A DNA stretch of 62,102 bases, from the NCBI GenBank assembly GCA_016213265.1, contig JACRBA010000205.1:1-62102 (forward strand), read 5' to 3'. Shown here in pieces: positions 30,150 to 41,329 of the stretch. Position numbers and translations under genes: made by a program. The stretch is from Burkholderiales bacterium (GTDB taxonomy: Bacteria > Pseudomonadota > Gammaproteobacteria > Burkholderiales > Burkholderiaceae_C). How positions within the stretch are numbered: the first letter of the stretch is position 1; each line of letters starts with the position of its first letter. The notes under the pieces were generated by a model. It saw only the letters and a list, made by a program, of their open reading frames with translations, was not told the origin of the DNA and searched no databases.

Positions 30150-32408
30150 TCAGCCCCGACGCCGGGCACGCGACGACTTGGACGACGCCGTCTTCCGCGC
30201 ACTGCCCGACGATCGGCGGGCAGCGGGCTCGGCCTCGCCGCCGGCCGCCTTGCGCGGCTTCGGCGCCTGCCCCCCCCGGGCGGCCGAGGCCTTGGCCGCC
30301 TTGGCCGCGCGCTTGTGCCCACGGTCTTCGGCTTGCACGGCAGCCAGCGCATCGGATGCCGAGGAGGCGCCGCCCTCCCGTCGGCCTGCGCCCGCGCGGC
30401 CGCGTGCCAACAGGCGTTCACCTTCACCCTCGCGCACCATGCGGAAGTCGATCCGCCGCCCGTCGAGGTCCACCCGGCTGACCTGCACCCGCACGCGGGC
30501 CCCGATCGTGTAGCGGATGCCCGTGCGCTCGCCGCGCAGCTCCTGCCGGGCTTCGTCGAAGCGGTAGTACTCGCCGCCCAGCTCGGTGATGTGCACCAGG
30601 CCCTCGACATAGAGCGAGTCGAGCGTCACGAACAGGCCGAAACCCGTCACCGCGCTGACGGTGCCGCTGAACTCCTCGCCCAGGTGCTCGCGCATGTAGC
30701 GGCACTTGAGCCAGGCCTCCACGTCCCGCGAGGCCTCGTCGGCGCGACGCTCGTTGGTGCTGCAGTGCAGGCCTGCGGCTTCCCAGTGCTCCTGCTCCTG
30801 CACCTGTGACTTGGCCAGGCGCCCCCCCTTGCGCACGCGCGCTGCCGGCTCCGCCAGCTCGCCGCTGGCCAGGTGGAAGCGCTTGCGCGCCAGGATGGCC
30901 TTGATGACGCGGTGTACCAGCAGATCGGGGTAGCGGCGGATGGGGCTGGTGAAGTGGGTGTACGCCGCGTAGGCCAGGCCGAAGTGGCCCGAGTTCTGGG
31001 GCGTGTAGATCGCCTGCTGCATGGAGCGCAGCAGCATCATGTGGATCTGCGCCGCATCGGGCCGGTCCTTGGTGGCCTCGGCCAGCGCCTGGAACTCGCC
31101 CGGGGTCGGCTCGTCGCTCACCGACTGCGCCACCCCCAGGCTGCGCAGGTAGTTCTGCAGGGTCGTGCGCTTCTCGGGCGTCGGGCCCTCATGCACGCGG
31201 TAAAGCGACGGGTGTTCCGCCTGGGCAATGAACTCGGCCGCGCACACGTTGGCCGCCAGCATCGCCTCCTCGATCAGCCGGTGCGCATCCGTGCGCACGC
31301 GCGGCACGATCTTCTCGATGCGCCCGTTCTCGTCGCAGACGATCTGCGTCTCGGTGGTCTCGAAGTCGATGGCACCGCGCCGCTGCCGTGCCTTCAGCAG
31401 CGCCCGGTACACCTCGTGCAGGTGCAGCAGGTGCGGCAGCACCTCCTGCCGGCGGGCGGCCTCCGGGCCGCGTGTGTTGGACAGCGCCGCAGCCACCTCG
31501 GTGTAGGTCAGCCGCGCATGCGAGCAGATCACGGCCGGGTAGAACTGGTAGGCCTGCACCTCGCCGTCACTGGCGACGAGCATGTCGCACACCAGCGTGA
31601 GGCGGTCGACGTCGGGGTTCAGCGAGCACAGGCCGTTGGACAGCTTCTCCGGCAGCATCGGAATGACGCGGCGCGGGAAGTACACCGAGGTGGCGCGCTC
31701 GTAGGCGTCCGTGTCCAGCGGCTCACCGGGCTTGACGTAGTGGCTCACGTCGGCGATGGCCACCAGCAGACGCCAGCCGACGAAGGCCGACTTGCCGCGG
31801 CCGCTCTTGTGCGGCTCGCAGTACACCGCGTCGTCGAAATCGCGGGCATCTTCGCCGTCGATCGTCACCAACGGCACGTCGCGCAGGTCGATGCGGTGCT
31901 TGAGGTCGGCCGAGCGAAGCTTGTCGGGCAGCGCCGCGGCCTGGGCCAGCGTGTCGGGTGAGAAGCGGTGCGGCACCTCGTACTTGCGCACCGCGATCTC
32001 GATCTCCATGCCGGGGTCATCGATGTCACCGAGCACCTCGGTGACGCGGCCCACAGGCTGCGAGTACATCGACGGTGGCTCGGTCAACTCCACGGCGACC
32101 ACCTGGCCGGCCGCGGCGCTCGCCGTGGCGTTCTTGGGCACGAGGATGTCCTGCCCGTAGCGCCGGTCCTCCGGGGCCACCAGCCACATGCCGTTCTCGT
32201 GGAGCAGGCGCCCGATGATCGGCGCCTTGCGACGCTCGAGGATCTCGATGACGCGGCCCTCGGGCCGCCCCTTGCGGTCGTAGCGGATGATGCGCACCCG
32301 CACGCGATCGCGGTGCAGCACGGCCCGCATCTCCTGCGGCGACAGGTACACGTCGGGCTCGCCGTCGCTGCGCTGCACGAAGCCGTGGCCATCACGGTGG
32401 CCCAGCAC
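30150..32408 (-). CDS. rnr: Ribonuclease R, lacking the N-terminal helix-turn-helix domain
   Basis: Processive 3'-5' exoribonuclease that degrades structured RNA. 752 residues from a GTG at 32408. It starts in the cold-shock domain (LGHRDGHGFVQRSDG), then has the RNB catalytic domain (TIDGEDARDFDDAVYCE with the metal-binding Asp cluster), HFTSPIRRYPDLLVHR, an S1 domain (GTVSAVTGFGLFVTLDSLYVEGLVHI) and a Lys/Arg-rich tail. E. coli RNase R is about 810 residues with an N-terminal HTH that is absent here. No in-frame ATG exists upstream before a TAG; GAGGGC precedes the GTG. Similarity-like codons (SELEGI) continue upstream, so a CTG start cannot be excluded. Confidence 0.9.
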   Translation of the reverse strand: MLGHRDGHGFVQRSDGEPDVYLSPQEMRAVLHRDRVRVRIIRYDRKGRPEGRVIEILERRKAPIIGRLLHENGMWLVAPEDRRYGQDILVPKNATASAAAGQVVAVELTEPPSMYSQPVGRVTEVLGDIDDPGMEIEIAVRKYEVPHRFSPDTLAQAAALPDKLRSADLKHRIDLRDVPLVTIDGEDARDFDDAVYCEPHKSGRGKSAFVGWRLLVAIADVSHYVKPGEPLDTDAYERATSVYFPRRVIPMLPEKLSNGLCSLNPDVDRLTLVCDMLVASDGEVQAYQFYPAVICSHARLTYTEVAAALSNTRGPEAARRQEVLPHLLHLHEVYRALLKARQRRGAIDFETTETQIVCDENGRIEKIVPRVRTDAHRLIEEAMLAANVCAAEFIAQAEHPSLYRVHEGPTPEKRTTLQNYLRSLGVAQSVSDEPTPGEFQALAEATKDRPDAAQIHMMLLRSMQQAIYTPQNSGHFGLAYAAYTHFTSPIRRYPDLLVHRVIKAILARKRFHLASGELAEPAARVRKGGRLAKSQVQEQEHWEAAGLHCSTNERRADEASRDVEAWLKCRYMREHLGEEFSGTVSAVTGFGLFVTLDSLYVEGLVHITELGGEYYRFDEARQELRGERTGIRYTIGARVRVQVSRVDLDGRRIDFRMVREGEGERLLARGRAGAGRREGGASSASDALAAVQAEDRGHKRAAKAAKASAARGGQAPKPRKAAGGEAEPAARRSSGSARKTASSKSSRARRRG

Positions 32409-32455
32409 GATGCCCTCGAGTTCGCTCAGCAGTGCACTGTGTGCGACGGGGGGGC

Positions 32456-32485
32456 TTGCAATCTGTTTTGTTTTGATGGTATAGT
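32456..32485 (+). promoter_or_regulatory. Promoter of tRNA-Leu
   Basis: TTGCAA (32456-32461), an 18-bp spacer and TATAGT (32480-32485), 4/6 and 5/6 to the sigma-70 consensus. Initiation near 32492 would leave about 47 nt of 5' trailer to be removed. The opposite strand carries TATACC at 32478-32483, a possible -10 for rnr, so the divergent promoters overlap. Confidence 0.6.
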
Positions 32486-32538
32486 CCTATCTTTCGTTGA
32501 CGAGCTCAAGCTTAACAACGAAAACAAAATCCTGAAAT

Positions 32539-32623
<85 letters not shown>

Positions 32624-32631
32624 TCTTAGAA

Positions 32632-32659
32632 GGGCCGTCACGCACGTGACGGCCCTTTT
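32632..32659 (+). terminator. Intrinsic terminator of tRNA-Leu
   Basis: Perfect 10-bp arms GGGCCGTCAC and GTGACGGCCC with a GCAC loop, followed by TTTTGCTTTT. It starts nine bases after the CCA end. Confidence 0.9.
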
Positions 32660-32697
32660 GCTTTTCCGGCGTGGCTCTTCAGCTCGTCCTTGCTCTT

Positions 32698-32727
32698 AGG
32701 GCTGTCGCGTGGAGGGCTGTCGCGTGG
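32698..32727. repeat. Perfect tandem duplication of 15 bp
   Basis: AGGGCTGTCGCGTGG occurs twice with no spacer (32698-32712 and 32713-32727) in the noncoding stretch between the tRNA terminator and the phosphoribosyltransferase stop. It is probably a slippage duplication and no function is apparent. Confidence 0.8.
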
Positions 32728-32796
32728 CAGCCGCCGCCGCCCATCGGCAATCGCCCTGCCCGCGCGCCGCGCGCGCCAGCAGGGCCCTGCAGCCCC

Positions 32797-33321
32797 TCAG
32801 GGGCCGGCCAGCTTGCGCGCCAGCGCCTCGGGACGCAGCTGGTCGTAGTCCTCGAACGGCTGGTGGATCCACGGGCTGGTCGCCAGCATGTCCACGTAGT
32901 AGTCGGGCGTGTAGCTCGACGCGGCCTTGGTCCAGATCACGGCAGAGCGCAGTTCGGCGATCGAAGGCAGCCCACGCAGCCGGTCCACCACGGCGTGCAA
33001 GGTCACGCCGGAGTCCGCCAGGTCATCGCCCAGCAGCACCCGCCCGGCGAGCTCACCCTTCGGCATGGTGATGTACTTGGCCATGTCGAGCCGGCCCTGG
33101 ATGGTGCCGGCCTCGGCGCGGTAGGAGCTGGTGGACATGATGGCCAGCGGCTTGTCGAAGATGCGCGACAGCACGTCGCCCGGCCGCATGCCGCCCCGAG
33201 CCAGGCACAGGATCTGATCGAACTGCCAGCCCGACTCGTGCACCTTGAGCGCCAGCCGTTCGATGAGCAGGTGGTACTCGTCCCAGGAAACGTACAGGTG
33301 TTTGCCGTCGTCGGTGAGCAT
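32797..33321 (-). CDS. Phosphoribosyltransferase (PRTase type I)
   Basis: 174 residues. The PRPP-binding loop is RVLLGDDLADSGVTLHAVVDRL, and CLARGGMRPGDVLS is the usual pyrophosphate-binding region. It resembles the xanthine/guanine/hypoxanthine PRTase group; the exact base is not clear. It follows purA by 25 nt, so adenylate synthesis and a purine salvage-type enzyme are probably co-expressed. The start MLTDDGKHLYVSWDEYHLLIERLA is chosen at the beginning of homology; an upstream extension to 33465 overlaps purA. Confidence 0.85.
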   Translation of the reverse strand: MLTDDGKHLYVSWDEYHLLIERLALKVHESGWQFDQILCLARGGMRPGDVLSRIFDKPLAIMSTSSYRAEAGTIQGRLDMAKYITMPKGELAGRVLLGDDLADSGVTLHAVVDRLRGLPSIAELRSAVIWTKAASSYTPDYYVDMLATSPWIHQPFEDYDQLRPEALARKLAGP

Positions 33322-33346
33322 CGTGGGGTTCCTCTCGTTCCTCGGG

Positions 33347-35901
<2,555 letters not shown>

Positions 35902-35962
35902 GAAAACACACCGGGGTTAAAACCGGCATTGTACAGGCCACCCCCCTGGCGGGAGCCTGACG

Positions 35963-36154
35963 TCAGGGCCCGCCGAAGAGCAGCAACAGGGCCATGCCGA
36001 TGAGCATGCTGGTCAGCCCGATGAAGCGGATCTGGCCGTCGCTCATCTGCGTGGCGCGCACGAACACCTCGCGCCAGCGCCGGGGGCTGACGAAGGGCAG
36101 CAGCCCCTCGATGACGAGCATCAGGGCCAGGGCGGGCCACAGCCAGTCGCTCAT
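35963..36154 (-). CDS. DUF2065 small membrane protein (YjeT-like)
   Basis: 63 residues with two hydrophobic helices (WLWPALALMLVIEGLLPFV and FIGLTSMLIGMALLLLFGG) around a basic cytoplasmic loop SPRRWREVFVRATQMSDGQIR. This matches the DUF2065 family, which commonly lies between hflC and purA or hisZ. The function is unknown; proximity to HflKC suggests an inner-membrane accessory role. It begins 55 nt after the hflC stop. Confidence 0.9.
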   Translation of the reverse strand: MSDWLWPALALMLVIEGLLPFVSPRRWREVFVRATQMSDGQIRFIGLTSMLIGMALLLLFGGP

Positions 36155-36209
36155 GGGCGCACCGGCGTCGTGGGCACCCCGGCGCGCTGGCGCGGGCCGC
36201 TGGGCCGCC

Positions 36210-37088
36210 TCACTTGCCGCCGGCCCCGCTGCTGCGCATGGCCTTGAAGAAGTCGGACGACGGGTCGACGACCATCACGTCCGACTTGTTGCGGAAGCTG
36301 GAGCGATAGGCCTCCAGGCTGCGGTAGAACTGCGCGAACTGGGCATCGCGCCCGAAGGCCGACGCGTACAGCGCAGACGCCTTGGCGTCGCCCTCGCCCT
36401 TGATCTTCTGCGCGTCGCGGTAGGCCTCGGCCACGATGACCTCACGCTGGCGGTCGGCGTCGGCGCGGATGCGCTCGCCCTCGGCCTGGCCGGTGGAGCG
36501 CAAGGCGTTGGCCACCTGCTGGCGCTCGGACTGCATGCGGCGGTAGACCGAGTCGGTGATGCTCGCGACGAAGTCCACGCGCTTGATGCGCACGTCGATG
36601 ATCTCCACGCCGAAGGACTTGGCCGTATCGGCCAGGCGCGCCCGCACGTCGTTCATCACCTTCTCGCGTTCGGTGGCCAGCACCGCCCCCACCGTCCGCT
36701 TGGTGATCTCTTCGTTGAACGCGGCCTGCACCACGGGGCTCAGGCGGTTCTCCAGGTTGCGGATGTCCACCCCGTTGTTGCGGATGAACTGACGCGGGTC
36801 GGCAATGCGCCACTTCACCAGCCAGTCGATGGCCAGCGTCTTCTTTTCCGCGGTGAAGATCGGACGCGCCTCGGGGCTGTCCAGCGTCTGGATGCGGCGA
36901 TCGAGGAAGACCACGTTCTGCAAGGGCGGCGGCAGCTTGACCTTCAGGCCCGGCTCCGTGACCACTTCCTTGATCTCACCCAGCGCATAGACCACCGCCA
37001 CCTGGCGTTGGTCGACGACGAACAGGGTGGAGGCGGCGACGACCAGCAGCACCAGCACGCTGCCGACGATGACGGCAAATCGGTTCAT
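36210..37088 (-). CDS. hflC: FtsH protease modulator HflC (SPFH protein)
   Basis: Forms with HflK a large periplasmic cage that encloses FtsH and restrains its proteolysis. 292 residues. An N-terminal signal anchor (FAVIVGSVLVLLVVAASTLFVV) is followed by the SPFH/band-7 domain (DQRQVAVVYALGEIKEVVTEPGLKVKLPP) and a coiled-coil helix rich in charged residues. It follows hflK by 24 nt and is co-transcribed. Confidence 0.97.
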   Translation of the reverse strand: MNRFAVIVGSVLVLLVVAASTLFVVDQRQVAVVYALGEIKEVVTEPGLKVKLPPPLQNVVFLDRRIQTLDSPEARPIFTAEKKTLAIDWLVKWRIADPRQFIRNNGVDIRNLENRLSPVVQAAFNEEITKRTVGAVLATEREKVMNDVRARLADTAKSFGVEIIDVRIKRVDFVASITDSVYRRMQSERQQVANALRSTGQAEGERIRADADRQREVIVAEAYRDAQKIKGEGDAKASALYASAFGRDAQFAQFYRSLEAYRSSFRNKSDVMVVDPSSDFFKAMRSSGAGGK

Positions 37089-37112
37089 GTCTGTCTCTTT
37101 TCGTCTGGCGGA

Positions 37113-38390
37113 TCAGCGCGCTTCGCGGTCACGGCTGCGCAGATCGCGCGTGCCGCGGTCGGGCAAGGCGGCGTCGGTGGTGGGCGCCGGCGTGTTCGCA
37201 GGCGCCGCACCCGTCGTCGATGCGGCCGGCGCCCCGGCTTGCTGCATCAGCTTGTCCAGGGGCTGGTACAGCAGGTTCGAGCCATTGCGGCTGTCCACCA
37301 TCACCTTGCTGACGTTGTTGTAGACGTCGCGCATGGTGTCCGTGTAGAGCCGGTCCCGGGTGACCCCCGGGGCCTTCTGGTACTCGGCATACACCGCGCT
37401 GAAGCGCTCGGCATCACCTTCGGCCGTGGCCACCACACGTGCCTTGTAGCCCTCGGCCTCGGCCCGCAGGCGTGAGGCGGTGCCCTGGGCCTTCGGGATC
37501 ACGTCGCTCGCGTAGGCCTGGCCTTCGTTCTTGAAGCGGTCACGGTCTGCGCCCGCCTTCACCGCGTCGTCGAAGGCCGCCTGCACCTGTTCGGGTACCT
37601 GCACGTTCTGCAGGTTGACGTTCTGGATCGTCACGCCGGCGTTCAGGCGGTCGAGCTGGGTCTGGATGGACTTGGCCAGGTCGGTGGCGATCGCGTCGCG
37701 GCGCTCGTACAGCACCGAATCCACGTTGCTGCGGCCGACGATCTCCCGCACGGCCGATTCGCTGGCCTGCACCACGGCCTGGTCGGTGTCACGGTTCTCG
37801 TACAGGAACGCGCGTGCATCCTTCAGCACGTATTGCACGATGAACCGGATGTCGACGATGTTCTCGTCCTGCGTCAGCATCGACGAATCCCGCAGGCCGG
37901 TGGCCTGGCTCACCGTGTTGCGCCCCACTTCCACGGAGCGCAGCTGGGTGACGGGCACCGTCTCGTGGGCCTGGAACGGGTACGGCAGCCGGTACTGCAT
38001 GCCAGCCGAGACCGTGCTGCTGTACTTGCCGAAAGTGGTCACCACCGCCTGGTGGCCTTCCTGCACGATGAACAGCCCGCTGCCCAGCCACACCAGCAGC
38101 ACCAGGCCGCCAATCAGGCCGGCGCCGATGCCGGCGCCCTTCAGGTTGGGCGGCTGGAAGCCGGGCTCGTCGCTGCCGCCGCGCGGCGGCTGGCTGCCAC
38201 CGCCGCCCTTGCCGCCGAACAGGCCGGACAGCTTGCGGTTGAAGTCGCGCCACAGCTCGTCCAGGTCGGGCGGGCCGTCGTTGCGGCCGTTGTGCATCAC
38301 CAGGGCACGGGCCGCGCGGGCCAGCGCGCCCAGGCGGGTACGCAGGCGCTGGGGCCGGGTGCCGGCGGAGAGGTCGGGTTGCATGCTCAT
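37113..38390 (-). CDS. hflK: FtsH protease modulator HflK (SPFH protein)
   Basis: Partner of HflC. 425 residues from ATG 38390. A cytoplasmic N-terminus with the DLDELWRDFNRKLSGLFGGKGGGGS motif precedes a transmembrane helix (IGGLVLLVWLGSGLFIV) and the band-7 domain (QEGHQAVVTTFGKYSSTVSAGMQYRLPYP), a helical coiled-coil region and an Ala/Pro/Thr tail. The exact start is uncertain: ATGs at 38390, 38384 and 38297 all lack a clear ribosome-binding site, and the last begins just before the conserved GRNDGPPDLDELW. Confidence 0.93.
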   Translation of the reverse strand: MSMQPDLSAGTRPQRLRTRLGALARAARALVMHNGRNDGPPDLDELWRDFNRKLSGLFGGKGGGGSQPPRGGSDEPGFQPPNLKGAGIGAGLIGGLVLLVWLGSGLFIVQEGHQAVVTTFGKYSSTVSAGMQYRLPYPFQAHETVPVTQLRSVEVGRNTVSQATGLRDSSMLTQDENIVDIRFIVQYVLKDARAFLYENRDTDQAVVQASESAVREIVGRSNVDSVLYERRDAIATDLAKSIQTQLDRLNAGVTIQNVNLQNVQVPEQVQAAFDDAVKAGADRDRFKNEGQAYASDVIPKAQGTASRLRAEAEGYKARVVATAEGDAERFSAVYAEYQKAPGVTRDRLYTDTMRDVYNNVSKVMVDSRNGSNLLYQPLDKLMQQAGAPAASTTGAAPANTPAPTTDAALPDRGTRDLRSRDREAR

Positions 38391-38419
38391 GCCGTGGGGC
38401 AATGGGTTGGTGGTGGGGG

Positions 38420-39628
38420 TCAGACCGACGCCGGAGGCGCCGTGCTGCCGTCGGGCAAGATGGTGGCAGATGGGCCGGATTGCAAGCCCTGCGCTGCCGC
38501 CTGTTCCGCAATGAGTGCTCGCAGCTCCGGCAGGCCCTCGCCACTCAGAGCGCTCACGAACACGCGGGGCACGCGGTCACCCGCCGCGCGTTCAATGTCG
38601 TCACGCAGCTGGCGCGGGCGCGCGGTCGGGTCCAGGCGGTCCAGCTTGTTGTAGACGAGGATCTGGGGAATGCGTTCCGCGCCGATCTCGGCGAGCACAC
38701 GTTCCACCTCTTCCTGTTGCTCGAGCAGCAGCGGGCTGCTGGCGTCCACCACGTGCAGCAGCAGGTCGGCATCGGCCGCCTCCTGCAGGGTGGCCTGAAA
38801 GGCTTCGACCAGCTTGTGGGGCAGGTCGCGGATGAAGCCGACGGTGTCCGACAGGGAGACCGAGCGGCCCGCCTCGCCCAGGTAGAGCGAGCGCGTGGTG
38901 GTGTCGAGGGTGGCGAAGAGCTGGTCGGCCGCGTAGGTGCGGGCCTTCACCAGGGCGTTGAACAGCGTGGACTTGCCGGCGTTGGTGTAGCCCACCAGCG
39001 AGACGCGGAAGGTGCCGCTGCGTTCACGCGCCCGGCGCTGGGTGCCACGCTGGCGCTTGACCTTCTCCAGCCGCTCCTTCACCGCCTTGATGCGGTCGCC
39101 GATCATGCGGCGAGCGAGCTCGATCTGTGCCTCGCCGGGGCCGCCCCGGGTGCCGATGCCGCCACGCTGGCGCTCGAGGTGGCTCCAACGGCGCACCAGG
39201 CGGGTGGACAGGTATTGCAGGCGGGCGAGCTCGACCTGCAACTTGCCCTCGTGGCTCTTGGCGCGTGCCGCGAAGATCTCGAGGATCAGCGCCGTGCGGT
39301 CGGCCACCGGTACGCCAAGGTGGCGTTCGAGGTTGCGTTGCTGGGCGGGCGACAGCGCCTGGTCGAAGATCACGCCGTGCGCATGGTGGGCCTGCACCAG
39401 CAGCTTGATCTCGTCGGCCTTGCCGGAGCCGACGAACAGGGCAGGATCGGGCGACTTGCGCTTGGCCAGCACGCGCGCGACCGGCTCGTCACCGGCCGAT
39501 TCGGCCAGCAGCGCCAGCTCGTCGAGCGTGGGATCGAAGGAGGAGCCGGGGCCGAGATCCACCCCGACCAGCACGGCCCGCGCGACGTCGGAGTCCGCGG
39601 GGTCGGGCGGCGAGGTGTCAGGGTTCAA
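38420..39628 (-). CDS. hflX: Ribosome-associated GTPase HflX
   Basis: Splits stalled or heat-damaged 70S ribosomes. 402 residues. The N-terminal HflX domain (ALFVGSGKADEIKLLVQAHHAHGVIFDQALSPAQQRNLE) and Gly-rich linker RQRGGIGTRGGPGE precede the G domain: G1 GYTNAGKST, G3 DTVGFIRDLP and G4 NKLD. It lies between hfq and hflK in the conserved hfq-hflX-hflK-hflC order. Confidence 0.98.
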   Translation of the reverse strand: MNPDTSPPDPADSDVARAVLVGVDLGPGSSFDPTLDELALLAESAGDEPVARVLAKRKSPDPALFVGSGKADEIKLLVQAHHAHGVIFDQALSPAQQRNLERHLGVPVADRTALILEIFAARAKSHEGKLQVELARLQYLSTRLVRRWSHLERQRGGIGTRGGPGEAQIELARRMIGDRIKAVKERLEKVKRQRGTQRRARERSGTFRVSLVGYTNAGKSTLFNALVKARTYAADQLFATLDTTTRSLYLGEAGRSVSLSDTVGFIRDLPHKLVEAFQATLQEAADADLLLHVVDASSPLLLEQQEEVERVLAEIGAERIPQILVYNKLDRLDPTARPRQLRDDIERAAGDRVPRVFVSALSGEGLPELRALIAEQAAAQGLQSGPSATILPDGSTAPPASV

Positions 39629-39674
39629 GGTGGTGGCGACCCGGTCGCCTGCGAGGGCGACGCGGGATGCGGGA

Positions 39675-39917
39675 TCAGGCCTGGTCGGCCGGATCGTTGA
39701 CGTGGAAGTTCACCGCGCGGCCAGGCACGACCGTGGAGATGGCGTGCTTGTAGACCATCTGGGTGACGGTATTGCGCAGCAGCACGACGTACTGGTCGAA
39801 CGATTCGATGTGGCCCTGGAGCTTGATGCCATTGACCAGGTAGATGGAGACCGGAACGTGCTCCTTGCGCAGCAGGTTCAGGAAGGGGTCTTGTAGGAGT
39901 TGCCCTTTGTTGCTCAC
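39675..39917 (-). CDS. hfq: RNA chaperone Hfq
   Basis: Hexameric Sm-like protein that pairs small RNAs with mRNAs. 80 residues from a GTG start at 39917: [46 protein letters not shown], then Sm2 motif YKHAIS and a short tail. GTG is chosen because GGAG precedes it and the residue-for-residue match to other Hfq proteins begins there; the upstream in-frame stretch shows no similarity. der lies 73 nt upstream and hflX 46 nt downstream. Confidence 0.97.
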   Translation of the reverse strand: MSNKGQLLQDPFLNLLRKEHVPVSIYLVNGIKLQGHIESFDQYVVLLRNTVTQMVYKHAISTVVPGRAVNFHVNDPADQA

Positions 39918-39990
39918 GATATGCTCCGTGTTGGAAGTGTGTTGGAGCGGGCACGTTAACACACGCCCACCCCCGCCACCGCGTAGGGAT

Positions 39991-41328
39991 TCAGCGCTCG
40001 CCGTCGGCGAACGGGTTGCGGGACGATTTGGTGTCGATGCGCAGCGGCGTGCCGACCAGCTTGAAGTGCTGGCGGAAGCGGCCCTCCAGGTAGCGCTTGT
40101 AGGCGTCCGTCAGGTGCTCGAGCGAATTGCCGTGGATCACGATGATCGGCGGGTTCATGCCGCCCTGGTGGGCGTAACGCAGTTTCGGCCGGAAGGCGCC
40201 CGCCCGCTTGGGCGCCTGGTGCTCCACCGCCTCGTGCAGCAGACGCGTCAGCACGGGCGTGGGCAGCTTGGCGGTGGCCGACGCATGCGCGTCGGCGATG
40301 GCCTGCCACAGCGGGCCGAGGCCCTGGCGCTTGAGCGCCGAAATGTGCACCAGGGGCGCAAACTTCAGGAAGGCCAGGCGCTGCTCGATCGAACGTTCCA
40401 GCATCTCGCGCTGGTAGCTGTCGATGGCGTCCCACTTGTTCACCGCGATCACCACCGCGCGGCCCGAGTCCAGGATGTAGCCCGCGATGTGCGCGTCCTG
40501 GTCGCTCACGCCCTGCGTCGCATCGATCATCAGCACGACGACGTGGGCGTCGGCGATGGCCTGGAGCGTCTTGACGACGGAGAACTTCTCGATGGCCTCG
40601 AACACCCGCCCCTTGCGGCGCAGGCCGGCGGTGTCGATCAGCTCGTAGCGGCGCCCGGCCCGCTCCAGCGGCACGCGGATCGCATCGCGCGTGGTGCCCG
40701 GCATGTCGAAGGCGATGAGCCGCTCCTCGCCGAGCCAGGTGTTGATCAGCGTGGACTTGCCCACGTTGGGCCGACCGGCGACCGCCAGCCGCACGGGCGT
40801 GTCGGGGCCCTCACCTTCTTCCGGCTCGTCCTCCTCCGGGAAATCGGCCAGGGCCGCCTCCAGCAGGCTGCGGATGCCCTGGCCGTGCGCCGCGGAGATG
40901 GGATGGGGCTCGCCCATGCCGAGCTCGTGAAACTCGGCCAGCAGGGGCGACTCGCTCATGCCCTCGGCCTTGTTCACCGCCAGCAGCACGCGCTTGTTGG
41001 CCTGGCGCAGGTAGCGGGCGATGTCCTGGTCCTGGCCGGACAGGCCGGTGCGCACGTCCGTGACGAACACGACCACGTCGGCCTCGGCCACGGCCTGCCG
41101 GGTCTGGCGGGCCATTTCCTTGACGATGCCGGTGGAGCTGTCCGGCTCGAAGCCGCCGGTGTCGATGACGATGAACTCGCGTTGCCCCAGCCGGCCATCG
41201 CCGTAGTGGCGGTCGCGCGTCAGGCCCGCGAAATCGGCCACGATGGCGTCGCGGCTCTTCGTCAGGCGGTTGAACAGCGTGGACTTGCCCACGTTCGGGC
41301 GGCCCACCAGGGCGATGACAGGTTTCAC
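39991..41328 (-). CDS. der: Ribosome biogenesis GTPase Der (EngA)
   Basis: Double GTPase needed for 50S subunit maturation. 445 residues from a GTG start at 41328. Two tandem G domains ([12 protein letters not shown] near residue 8 and [13 protein letters not shown] near 190) are followed by a KH-like domain ending [22 protein letters not shown]. The GTG is one base after the bamB TAA, with CGGAG upstream. There is no nearby ATG; the longer frame overlaps bamB. bamB-der adjacency is conserved in Proteobacteria. Confidence 0.97.
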   Translation of the reverse strand: MKPVIALVGRPNVGKSTLFNRLTKSRDAIVADFAGLTRDRHYGDGRLGQREFIVIDTGGFEPDSSTGIVKEMARQTRQAVAEADVVVFVTDVRTGLSGQDQDIARYLRQANKRVLLAVNKAEGMSESPLLAEFHELGMGEPHPISAAHGQGIRSLLEAALADFPEEDEPEEGEGPDTPVRLAVAGRPNVGKSTLINTWLGEERLIAFDMPGTTRDAIRVPLERAGRRYELIDTAGLRRKGRVFEAIEKFSVVKTLQAIADAHVVVLMIDATQGVSDQDAHIAGYILDSGRAVVIAVNKWDAIDSYQREMLERSIEQRLAFLKFAPLVHISALKRQGLGPLWQAIADAHASATAKLPTPVLTRLLHEAVEHQAPKRAGAFRPKLRYAHQGGMNPPIIVIHGNSLEHLTDAYKRYLEGRFRQHFKLVGTPLRIDTKSSRNPFADGER

Positions 41329-41329
41329 C

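Noticed and set aside
35963..36154. Small toxin or holin-like gene
   Set aside because: Two transmembrane helices are suggestive, but the sequence fits DUF2065, which belongs in this hflC-hisZ context.
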